Under the pieces are notes generated by a model. That model was not told the DNA's origin and made no database searches. It was given only the letters and a program-made list of their open reading frames with translations. A stretch of DNA of 64,000 nt from the NCBI GenBank assembly GCA_030737835.1, contig CM060856.1, forward strand, positions 12,304,777 through 12,368,776, written 5' to 3'. This document shows, piece by piece, positions 36,065 to 46,411 of the stretch (its first letter is position 1; each line of letters starts with the position of its first letter). The DNA comes from Acorus gramineus (taxonomy: Eukaryota > Streptophyta > Magnoliopsida > Acorales > Acoraceae). Position numbers and translations under genes: made by a program.

Positions 36065-36513
36065 GCCCCTGTTTAGAACAGGGATAGGTTTTATTACATG
36101 GTATACATTTATCCGAGCATAAGTGAGTATAAATAATGATAAAATGATTTTGTGTTTGGTTGTGTTTTGAATTATTCTCGTTGGTAAACGTAAGAATAAA
36201 TGTTTTGTTGTTTGGGTAAAATGTGAATAAAGTATGGATAAAGATTTATAAAAGGTGAAAAAATAATGATAGTTAATTTGATAGATGATTTATAAGAGGT
36301 GATGACAATTGATTTGACAGTGGGTTCACATATTCTTTGGGTAGAATAACCTAGGATAACTTTAATTTCAGATGTTGATTGGAATTCATATACCACTTTA
36401 TCAGGATTTATTTTAACATATTTTATCTAAAATTATCTAGGATAAATAAATATCCCAAAATACTTATTCAAGGATATCGGGGAGAGGTTATACCTAAAAC
36501 AAACAACAGGGGC
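36065..36513. mobile_element. Tourist-like MITE (PIF/Harbinger type)
   Basis: A 449-bp element with ends GCCCCTGTTTAGAACA (left) and, reversed at the right, GCCCCTGTTGTTTG, flanked by TTA on both sides (36062-36064 and 36514-36516). The TTA duplication and GC-rich short ends fit Tourist-like MITEs. A decayed copy is at 13140-13560. Confidence 0.75.
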
Positions 36514-36516
36514 TTA

Positions 36517-36860
36517 AAGAAACAAAAATTCACATCTTGTTTTACTCTGGTCCCACCTGGCTTTGGTCCGGTGGTAGACACCCCCCTCTTTGTCAGAGTG
36601 GTTGGCTTCGATTATTCGAAATGAGTAGATAAGAATCGAATAAAGTCTGTTGGAAAACCTATATTAAAAAAGACTCTCTGATGGATCTAGATAGACAGTC
36701 ACCCATTAGGAAACTGATAGGTGGCTCACTGTTCAAGTCTTCATCATGAATAGACATGTTGACTCATTCACTTTGGTTTCTCTCTTCAATTATTACACGG
36801 TGGATTATCCCAATGCTCTGTACCAGTAACCTTACCTTTTTTTTTTCTTTTTTTTTTTAA
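36517..36860. other. Short intergenic stretch
   Basis: Unique sequence with T-rich runs toward 36840-36860; no feature recognised. Confidence 0.4.
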
Positions 36861-37381
36861 GAAAAAATCCATCCAATACGAAATGAAATCTATATATTTT
36901 TTATTTTTTTTAAAATTCATATAATTATCTAAAAACACGTAGTAAATTTAAATAATCTTTTAAATAAAATTTTTATTAATAGATAATAAATATTTTACGC
37001 ATATTTTATTTAGTTAATCTTGATTGAAAACACAATATATTAAAAAATCACTATAATAGATTAAAAATGTAAAAAATCATATGAAAATAACGATTTATCT
37101 TCTCTGAATATATTATAAACTTTATCCGAATAAATAAAATTGTCATTCGTAGAAGATTTTTTTACATTTTTAACACCTAATAGATTTTTTTGGTATATTG
37201 TGTTTTCTATCAGGGTTAACTAAATATAATATTTACAAAATATTCATCATCTATAAGGATAAATTTTTTCACGAAATTATTTGAATTTACTAAATGTTTT
37301 CAGAGGATTATAGAAATTTTAAGAAAAGTCAGAGATTATATAGATTTCAGTTAATTTATAGGGGGTTACATGAATTTTCCC
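36861..37381. mobile_element. Palindromic Mutator-like MITE (copy a)
   Basis: About 520 bp, halves inverted about a centre near 37115. The right end reversed reads GGGAAAATTCATGTAACCCC, the left end GAAAAAATCCATCC. It shares order and words with the better defined copy at 44480-45823. Flanks are T-runs, so its target duplication is uninformative. Confidence 0.65.
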
Positions 37382-40309
37382 TTTTTTATTTCTAAAATTA
37401 TTTATTTATTTTTTCTTTACGTATGAAAATTAATATCATTTTATTTCTCTAATCATTGTCATCTCTTTATTTAATACATAAACTATCCTCGTCTTGTTTT
37501 CCCTCTAAAAATATCCTCTCCTCTGTGAAAAAGCATACTTTCTTCCCCCAAAACACACTTTCCCCGATGGCCCTGTGACGTTCTCTCTCTCTGACGTCTC
37601 CCGCGATGTCATCACTCCGTGACCTTAGTTTGATTATATATATGATATTACATTATATTATGTAGATGATAATCACTTGTTCTATAATGTTTTAGTTTCT
37701 ATAACTAATAAATATATTTATATAAATTGTAATAACATTTCTATAACTATACCTACATTTTTGGAAGTTATAAGTATAATTTTGTAAGTCATAATTACAT
37801 TCCAGTAGATTCGAATTCACCTAAAAGAATATTGAGAGATCAAGGGGGGAGACAATATAACTGATTTAATTAAGATAGGAAAATAACATCGTAATTTAAA
37901 TAGTTAATGTATCTATTTTAATGACGCTTTGATAATCTATCTATAATCATTTTGTGTTTAAGTATTTTATGTATCTTAAATGTATTTACATATCATAATG
38001 ACATTACTTACAGTTCATGAATCTATTGTAATGTCACTGAAAATGTATCTATAACCATTTTTTATTTAAACATCTTTATATACGTTGAATACTCTCTGTA
38101 GGTAACTATTAAATATTTGTAATTATGTGTATAATTTTTTAATGTATCACATTATAATTTTATATTTATGTAACTATGTCTATAAGGGGTAGTTCAAGTA
38201 TTATGAAAAATCAGGGGAAAAAAAATAAGACAGCACTACAGAGGTAAAGAAAAAAAAAGTACACGGGTAGAAAAAATTCGAGTTGGTCCAAAGGCATTTG
38301 AGCAATTCACCCATTATAATCTCTCTCTCTCTCTCTCCCCCCCCCCCCACTGGCCATGTATCTTTTTGTAGCTTTAATTTATAAATATAGATTATAACTT
38401 ATCTAATAAGTAATAGACGACATATTTGTTGGAGCTATTGGAAAAATAGAGAATAAGTAGTAGTGAATGTTTGTTTCCATTATTTTCAATGGACAGAGTT
38501 GCCGTGAACGATAATCCTTTTGTCGTGACTCATGACTGTTTCTCTCTTCAACCCCTTCTCATCTTCTTCTACATCGGATTATCTTTGATGCTCCGACACC
38601 TCATTCCATGGATGAATTAATGAGTGTTTTTTAAGAGTTTGTGTATATACTTTTTTTTTGGGATTATTTTTGTCTCAAAGAGTGTATTGCGTGTGCATAA
38701 ATATCGTGTAAATTCTTGAGTGAAAATTGAATCATTTTAAATTGCTAAAAAGTGTGTTGTGTGAGAGGGTGAAACTATGAGAGAGATGAGATATTTGAAT
38801 TGTTTGTTTGGAGAATAAGGTTTTTTTTAGAGTGTATAAGAGTTAACCCACACTTTATAATAGTTGATGTAGGGATGTATGTGATATTTTTCGTGTTTAC
38901 AATGACATGTATGTCCAACACCAAGTTTAAGATGACTTATGTGAGTTTATATATATGTTTATAGGAATTCATGTAGTTTTAAAATTTTTCAGAGACAAGT
39001 CATCTGAAAGGATATAATAGTCAATTTACATCTATAGTTAATTTTAACCGTGTATGAGTTGATAATGGTTAACAATATGGATCTATGAGCCCTTTTTTGT
39101 GTGTTTACAAGAACATATACATCCGACTTCGAAATTTACAAAGATTTATGTGAGATTGTATATGTTTACAAAGACTCAAATGTCCTTCACTAAAAAATTA
39201 CACTCCCGGAGATCTTGATGCCCAAGACACTTTGCACCCATTCTGTGAGCTAGGAGCTGGCACGCCCCACTTCCACCAAGTTCACTTTATCCCACACATC
39301 ATCCAACAATAGCATGTACTTTGACATTTTCCAAATTCCGAAATAGTCTTCCTTCCACTACACACGTCCCACTCCAACATTCCAATGATTTAGGGACCGC
39401 ATTCCCACAGTAAACATTCCAATGATTCAGGGATTGCATTCCCACAATACCCATCTAATTAATGATTTCCCACAATAACCCAAACACCCCCTAATTTGAA
39501 AATCTCAAATTCACCAAGAACATATTTCCTCCTTTTCCTCTCATCCGGTTGCACCTTAAAAAAAAAAACATATATTTTTGTTGTGATATGGTAGATGTTC
39601 ATTTCACACCCCATTCCCCTCTGTAATTACCCACTCCCCCTCTTTAACCCTCTCAACTCTCCACTCTTCCTGCACCTCCACTTCTCACCATTCTTTATTC
39701 ATTGTTTAATTTGTAACGTGAGTCTATAAATAAAATAATTTTATGATATAATAATTATTAATAATTGAGAATAACAAATCTACACAAATTATCTTTTTCT
39801 TTATTTAATATTTGCTTATTTTCTTTATGCATTGTACTTAATTTATAATACGTTATAAACACAAATAAGTTTGTATTTCAAACACACACTAAATAAGATA
39901 ATGATTCTACTCCAACGGCTTGTGTTTCTTTTTCATTTGTGTAGGCAGATATTGGTTCATCGTAACTATTTTTATATAAACTGTCCCACATGATATGTGT
40001 TAGACTCCTTATCAAATCATGAGAGTTTATAGATTCATGATTTAGTTTTATTCATATCTCATTATCATTTCTTTCTTTGTCCTCATTGTACATGTAAATA
40101 AAAATCGTGAACAGCCCATTATATATAAGTTTATGGAGCAATAAATAAATTAATGCAGGTCAAAAACGTTAGTTACTTGATATCAATTTATTTATCCTCT
40201 GAATACATCTATTAAATTTTATTTAAAGACTTCATGTTTAAAAAAATATTATTCATATATATATTTAAAGACCTAATCCAATCCAGTCCCCGATCTCAAT
40301 TGTCATCAT
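37382..40309. other. Intergenic DNA upstream of DC1 gene 2
   Basis: AT-rich, with TC and C runs near 38321-38349. A pair of direct repeats of about 100 bp lies at about 38900-38990 and 39095-39185 (TTTACAATGACATGTATGTC-like words). No gene recognised. Confidence 0.45.
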
Positions 40310-40372
40310 CACGTTTCATCACCCTTACGTATGCAAGTCTTAAAGAAGGCCTCGTCAAACGCACGTGCTTTC
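40310..40372 (+). promoter_or_regulatory. Conserved G-box block of DC1 gene 2
   Basis: Contains TTTCATCACCCTTACG, GCAAGTCTTAAAGAAGG, CGTCAAACG and the G-box CACGTG at 40362-40367. It matches the block at 24145-24221 upstream of DC1 gene 1. A TATAAATA box follows at 40419-40426. Confidence 0.6.
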
Positions 40373-40440
40373 TTTCCTCGATCTGTAACATATGCTCTTC
40401 TCAACAATATCATATCTCTATAAATATGGATACAATAAAA

Positions 40441-40473
40441 CACACACACACACACACACTCTGAGAGAGAGAG
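40441..40473 (+). repeat. (CA)n and (GA)n leader of DC1 gene 2
   Basis: About ten CA dinucleotides are followed by CTCT and a short GA run that stops at the start codon. Gene 1 has a longer GA tract in the same place. Confidence 0.8.
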
Positions 40474-41719
40474 ATGAGTTCGGAAAGCCCGGCTAAGATG
40501 GAACACGCCTGGCCCGAAAACATCCAGCACGTCTTCCACAACCACCAACTCTCCTTCATCCCAAACGTCGACGGCAACTTCACGTGCAAGGCCTGCGCGA
40601 AGTGCATCCAAGGCTCCGCGTACCGCTGCAACACCTGCGCCAACGACTACAGCCTCCACCCACTCTGCTCCTCCGCGCACCAAAAAGTGCAGCACGACAT
40701 GCACCCCAAACACCCGCTCACCCTCTCCGCTTCCGTCCCCAACCGCAACAATGGCTTCGAGTGCAAGGTCTGCAAGCAGCGCGTCTCGACGTCCGATCAG
40801 TGGGTGTACAGGTGCGCGTCGTGCAAGTTCGACGTCCATCTGGACTGCGCGAGTTCGGCGAAAGTAGTCGCCGTTGCTGCTGGGGGGGCGTCAAGGCTGG
40901 GTCGTAGTAATGTTTTTAGCGCAATTTTTGTTCGTGGAGCGAGCAAAGCGGTTTCCTCTACTGTTGCTGGTGCTACTCGCAAAGCTATTGGTGCTATCGA
41001 GCATGCTGTTCATTCTGCTGGCGGTGCTGTTTCGGGCGCCTTCGGTAACCTTTTTTAAAATTTTTTTTTATAGTAAATTAAACTTTGGTAAGTTGGCTAA
41101 ACAGTCCAATACAGTTCAGGATTTTAAAAACACCAATTTTTTAAAAAAAAATAAAAAATAAAACACACACACACACACATATCCTGGACCAGATGTCAGG
41201 CACTCTAGACATGTTACCCGACACTCCCGGTCGAGCTTCCTGACGCCACTGGTCGAGTTATCCGATGTTCCCGGGATGAATTGCCTGATACTCCCGTTCA
41301 GGGCTTCCGATGCTCCCGGCCTATTGTCCGGCAAGCCCACGTTATTGTGCCCGTGGTGCCGGTTCATTTGGATCACGTTAAGGATCCTTTTAATTGTTGG
41401 ATCATCCATATTATAATAAAAATATTAGTTATTATCAGTAAATAATAAATTTATACAAACATAAAATGTTATAGAAAATCGGTTTTCACTGTTTTTTATA
41501 TGATGAGATCTTGACCTGAATAAAGCAAACAAAAATATAAAACAAGTAAATGTTTAATTGGTTTAACCAGCTACGTGGGGTCAAATTTTAAAACATTGTT
41601 AAAAAAATTGTAATTTTTTTTCTAGTATGTGATGTGATACTGACATTCTGATTTTGTTTTTATTATTCCTGCTTTCAGGTAAAGTGGTAAGATTTTGTGG
41701 TGACGCGTTTGGTGACTGA
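40474..41719 (+). CDS. DC1-domain protein, gene 2 (shorter paralog)
   Basis: Two exons, 40474-41044 and 41679-41719, joined by a 634-bp phase-1 intron at the same position as in gene 1, give 203 residues ending KVVRFCGDAFGD. It starts MSSESPAKMEH and has two C1-like units: FHNHQLSFIP...CKACAKCI...YRC...NDYSLHPLC and HPKHPLTLSA...CKVCKQRV...YRCASCKFDVHLDC. The first C1-like unit of gene 1 is missing. An Ala/Gly/Val-rich tail follows, which may associate with membranes, though no clear transmembrane segment is present. Without splicing, the frame would end at 41058. Confidence 0.87.
41194..41350. repeat. 22-bp minisatellite inside the DC1 gene 2 intron
   Basis: About six diverged copies of a unit like CCGATGCTCCCGGTCGAGTT. 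It is clearly richer in GC than the rest of the intron. A CA repeat lies just before it (41163-41180). Confidence 0.7.
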
Positions 41720-42046
41720 AGAACGAAGACACTGTGAATTATTACTATTCATGCCGGGTCACTGCAATATTTTAATTTCGATCAGCATGTGCGCTATGTG
41801 AGCAATATGTTATTTCTAGTTCTGTCTCCTGTGTGTGTGATAAATGGTTTTGAATTTGTGGCTTTCGAATAAAGAATAATTTCGATTATTTCTTTTTGTT
41901 AAGTTCGTTGTACGTGCGTCGTGTGGTGGTTGTTGGTGTAATAATGGAACGTCGGATACGTTCAAACGAAGACGCAGTGATGGAACATCATCTGTTGTAA
42001 TGGTTTTACGTGTAGAGGCAGCTCCATAGATTTTTATAGATGGGAT
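41720..42046. other. Region downstream of DC1 gene 2
   Basis: Probable 3' UTR with CGAATAAAGAATAA near 41866; nothing else recognised. Confidence 0.4.
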
Positions 42047-42609
42047 TAAGTCTGTCAATTATCTGAAAAAATATCCGTATTCGATCCGAATCCGTATCTA
42101 AAAATGCAGAAAATATCCGATATTCAAAAATTCGTATCCGTATCCGAACCAAATAATCCGTATCCGAAAATTTTCGGATCGGATCGGATATAACCTATAT
42201 CCGATCCGAAAAATATCCGTATCCGAACTGTTATTTTATTTATATATGCTACAATTAGTTTCAACCCTTAAATAAAAATCTAATGGCTCATAATCTAGGA
42301 CAAAACACAAACCTATTTAACCATGTTGAATACTTATTTAACTATATTAAGATTTGTGTTTTTATGTCTTTAGTTGATACCTATTTAACCATGTTAGGAC
42401 TTAAGATTCTATAAAATGTTTATATTTTAATCTGGTTCGGATATTTCGGATTTTATCCGAATCCGTATCCGGATTTTCGGATCGGATACGGATATGGGTT
42501 TTGGAATATCCGTCGGATATCGGATACGGATATTTTTTCGGATATCCAATTCGGATACGGATACGGATATAGGCCTATCCGATCCGTATCCGTCCGATTG
42601 ACAGGTTTA
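42047..42609. mobile_element. hAT-type MITE with GGATAC-rich ends
   Basis: A 563-bp element with ends TAAGTCTGTCAATT (left) and, reversed at the right, TAAACCTGTCAATCGG, flanked by the perfect 8-bp duplication GATGGGAT (42039-42046 and 42610-42617). Subterminal zones are dense in CCGTATCCGAT and GGATACGGATA words; the centre is AT-rich with no transposase. The ends resemble those of the GGGTCC family, but the subterminal word is different. Confidence 0.9.
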
Positions 42610-44479
42610 GATGGGATCACTAAAAATCTAACATTAAAAAAAAAATTAAGAATTTTTAATATATAAATTTTTATAATTGTCATTTAGAAGATTTCGTATT
42701 TTAAAATCGTTGCATGATAATTGCAGTATTAACATTATCAAATATATCTTTTTCAATAGATGTAACTAAACAATCATTCATATACGATTATTTCAGTATC
42801 AACATTATTTATACAAGATTATACAATTATGGAAGAGTTTTAAATTAAAAATAAAACAAAAAAGAAAAAATATTTCAAAATTAAATTCATGACTAGATAA
42901 CTAAAGCAGAGTAGGAAGAGGAAATTGAAAAACGTGATCAGAGATGATTGGAACTTGAAAGCAACGATTGCCGATCGATAACGTGGGGTGATCGACGCAT
43001 CTGTGTAGCGAGGGTCTGCGGACTTTACAGAAGGCAAAAAGTCCCAATTTTTTTAAATATATGTAAAGTGGGGTAGGGACAGTTTTTTTTTTTTATTTTT
43101 TGGTGAATATTGAGTATGATGTGGTGAATATTGAGTAAAATATGGTTGTTTTAAAAATTAAATGTACAATAAATATCCAATCCATGCAATTCGAGTATCC
43201 CACGTTTTTCTTTTTTTTTTTTTTTTGTTAAATGGGCTTGCCGGCTTGGGTTAACGTGTAAATATGGGATAAATGTTAGATAGGATAGGTAGTTTAATTT
43301 TTTTTTAAAAGTTTGATGGGTCAATTAACCCCATACAGTTACACTTGCCGCCGCCCTCGTATACATGTATAATTATAATTATGATTCTCCATTTTGGATT
43401 CTCGTTATCTTATTGAGACACGAAATTAGTCAAGTTATTGGGGTTGCACTTGGTTACACAATTGAAAAATTGATTTTAGATAAAAAGATGGATTTAAAAC
43501 TGATTTTGCAAAAAGCTATTCTTCCACAACTTCTTGAAAACTCGTGTTTTTTGACGTTTTTTTTCACAAAAATCTGTATACAGTTTTTTCTCATTTTTCC
43601 TTTTTGAAAACGGGTTTGAGAAAAATAACTTTTTACAAATCTAAAACTGTTTAAACTTGTTTTCAAATGGGGCCTTGACATACGTATCCGTAGATCTTAG
43701 ATTTTATTCATTTTTTAATTTTATACGTGGGACTATTGAGATGATCCCCTCTTATCTTTTATAAGATTGTGTGTTGTGCATGCATGATAGAAAGTGACTG
43801 AAAATAAGAAAAGTTTTTAAAAAATTATCTATAAAAAATTTAGTATATTTATACGTGGGTTTCACTCCCGCCATGTCTAGGAAGAAACCTTTTCTACCGG
43901 ACACGAATGCGAATGTGTGGCTCTCTAGCCTGGGGATCTTTTATTTTTATTTTTTTATTTTAATCTTGTTGCTTGTTTTGTTATATTCTTTTCACTCTCT
44001 TCCATTCAGAGATTATTTAATTTTATTTATCGTAAATTAAAATTGATATGATCACATGTCGCTCAAATTTTTTAAAAAAATTTAGTATATTTAAGCCAAA
44101 CAAAAGGATGAAAAAACTTTCATTCGCTTTTCCTCCTATCATATATTTTAATTTATCTCACTGAAAAAAATAAAAATTAATGTTTTACTTTTATCATTTT
44201 CTCTTTTATCTAAATTTTCTCATTTTATTTCATTTTTCCTTTGAAGATGATGTGCACTAACACCTTTTAAATAATAATAAAATATATTAAAGATAAAGTA
44301 GATCGGGCCTAGATGCTATCACCAGAGTGCTACACAATATACACATATATACTTTATGTAAAGAAGCATATCACACAATGTGATGTGAAACTTCACATAA
44401 GATTACAAATAATAAAAATTATATATAACGGATACACACATGCTTAGCCACTCACATTACATTTGTTTATTATATAAAT
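42610..44479. other. AT-rich intergenic DNA with one small MITE
   Basis: Apart from the element at 43440-43674, nothing is recognised. Long T runs occur near 43089-43100 and 43211-43226. Confidence 0.45.
43440..43674. mobile_element. Small MITE related to family 2
   Basis: Inverted ends GGGGTTGCACTTGGTTACAC and, reversed at the right, GGCCCCATTTGAAAACAAG. The interior has TTTGAAAACGGG and AAAAAGCTATTCTTCC words like the family 2 elements. No exact target duplication. Confidence 0.5.
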
Positions 44480-45823
44480 GGGAAAAATCCATATGACCCC
44501 CCGTAAACTTACTGAAATTCATATAACCCCCTAACTTTTCTTAAAATTTATATAACCCTCTAAAAACATATAGTAAATCCAAAATAACCCCCTGAATAAA
44601 ATTTAAATTTATAGATGATGAATATTTTGTGAATATTATGTTTGGTTAACCTTGGTAAAAAATACAATATACCAAAAAAACTTGTAATATTTACAAAATG
44701 TAAAAAATTCTTATATAAATGACAATTTTATCCTCTGCATAGGGTTTTATAATATATCCAGAGAGGGTAAATCGTCATTTTCATTGGATTTTTTAAACTT
44801 TTAACACATTTTAGTGGTTTTTTAGTACATTATGTCTTCAGTTAGAGTTAACCAAACGAAATATTAGTAAAATATTCATCATTTATTAACAAAAATTTTA
44901 TTAAGAGGTTATTCGGATTTATTAGGTGTTTTCAGGGGGTTATATGGATTTTAAGGAAAGTCAGAGGGTTATATGTAGGTCTGTCACCAGACCCGGACCT
45001 AATTACACGTGTAATATACTCAACCCGATTTGGACCCGACCCGAGTTGGATCCAACCCGGTGGACCCGAACAAATAAACGGGTCGGGTCCGGGTCCACCA
45101 CTCCCCGACCTGTTGGACCCGAGACTCGATTGTTTTATTAAAATATGCTCATATATTATAAGACCATTAGTATTAGTTGATACATAATTTTATTTCTTAC
45201 TTAACTTATTTTTTGTATCCACAAGTTCATAAATCATAATCATAACAAGCCCATAAATCATAAGTCATAATCATAACATTTTTTTCGTTGTGTTGATGTT
45301 GCAACTTGCAAGAACTTGATTGTTTAATATGTAATAAACTTAGTAATGTATTGTCGTCGGTTTATTTTGGACAATTAACTTATTAGCTTTTGAATTTGTA
45401 TAATTAATTAGTTTGTTGCATGATTTATGTTTATTATTTAGGTTAATATGTTTTTTATGTTAGTGATTATTGTTTTGGATGTTGTTTAATAATTCATTTA
45501 CTTCTTTTGAATTGTATAAAATTATATTCAAACATAGTCTCATTAATAATAATGTTTTATTATAAAAAATTTCAAATAAAATGATAAGGCAAACAAATAC
45601 ATGAGCTTTTCTTGTTTTTTTTTTTTACCAACCATCCAGGTCGGGTCGGGTCGGACCCGACCCGGGTCCGATGGGTCGGGGTCCACATTTCTCCTGACCC
45701 GCCGGGTTTTGCCACAAGTCGGGTCCGAGTCCACCACGACCCGACCTGACCCGGACCCGACCTGTTGACAAGCTTAGTTATATGGATTTCAGTCAGATTT
45801 TAGAGGGTTATATAAATTTTTTC
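44480..45823. mobile_element. Palindromic Mutator-like MITE (copy b), split by a hAT element
   Basis: The element runs from GGGAAAAATCCATATGACCC to the inverted end near 45823 and is flanked by the perfect 10-bp duplication TTATATAAAT (44470-44479 and 45824-45833). Removing the nested element 44976-45776 and one 8-bp duplication leaves about 535 bp, close to the size of copy a (36861-37381). The halves are inverted about a centre near 44740. Confidence 0.85.
44976..45776. mobile_element. hAT-type MITE with GGGTCC-rich ends (second copy, nested)
   Basis: An 801-bp relative of 17250-18073 in opposite orientation: the words ACACGTGTAAT, GAACAAATAAACGGG and GTATTAGTTGATACATAATT occur in reverse order and strand. 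It is flanked by the perfect 8-bp duplication GTTATATG (44968-44975 and 45777-45784). The ends (TAGGTCTGTCA and, reversed, TAAGCTTGTCAACAGG) are more diverged than in the PPR copy. Confidence 0.92.
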
Positions 45824-46411
45824 TTATATAAATTTATAACGGTTATATGTTTTTTTTTTTTTTTAGGGTTAACGATTATGTGATATTATATCTTGTCAAA
45901 TTAATCACATATATAAATGCATCAATTGTAGTATATCATTAATCACAAAAAAACATATAAATATATTGATTCAATTTATATGCTTATCTACTTTATTTTT
46001 TTTATAAAACATGAACTCGTTACACAAGTAATTAAAAAAATTTTCAAAACTGTGTGAGAGTTAAAAATAAAACATTCATTTCATTATTTCAATGAAAATT
46101 TGCCGCCACTCCTGTCATGCGTAACATATTAACATATAAAAGTTATAAATTAATTTTCCTCCGCGGGTGCACGCAACACCATCAAAACCAACAGTCGCGA
46201 AGCACGATAAGTTAAGAACACCCGCGAACTTGCCGACCACTCCCCCCTGCTTCCTTTCTCCGCCAACTCGACCGTTCGCATCACAAACGTCAATAAAATA
46301 ACATAAAATAAAAAAAAAACGAAACCCCCAAAAATGGCTACGAAGAAAGACATCTAGGGTTTCTCTTCTCCACCTCTCCGTGGAATCCAATTAACACCAA
46401 ATATATCTGAA
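45824..46411. other. Upstream region and leader of the ALIS gene
   Basis: No clear TATA box could be assigned. The last 150 bp are less AT-rich and probably contain the 5' UTR (TCTAGGGTTTCTCTTCTCC near 46352). Confidence 0.4.

Noticed and set aside
40309..40839. 176-codon minus-strand frame opposite DC1 gene 2
   Set aside because: Shadow of the GC-rich DC1 coding exon; no domain of its own.
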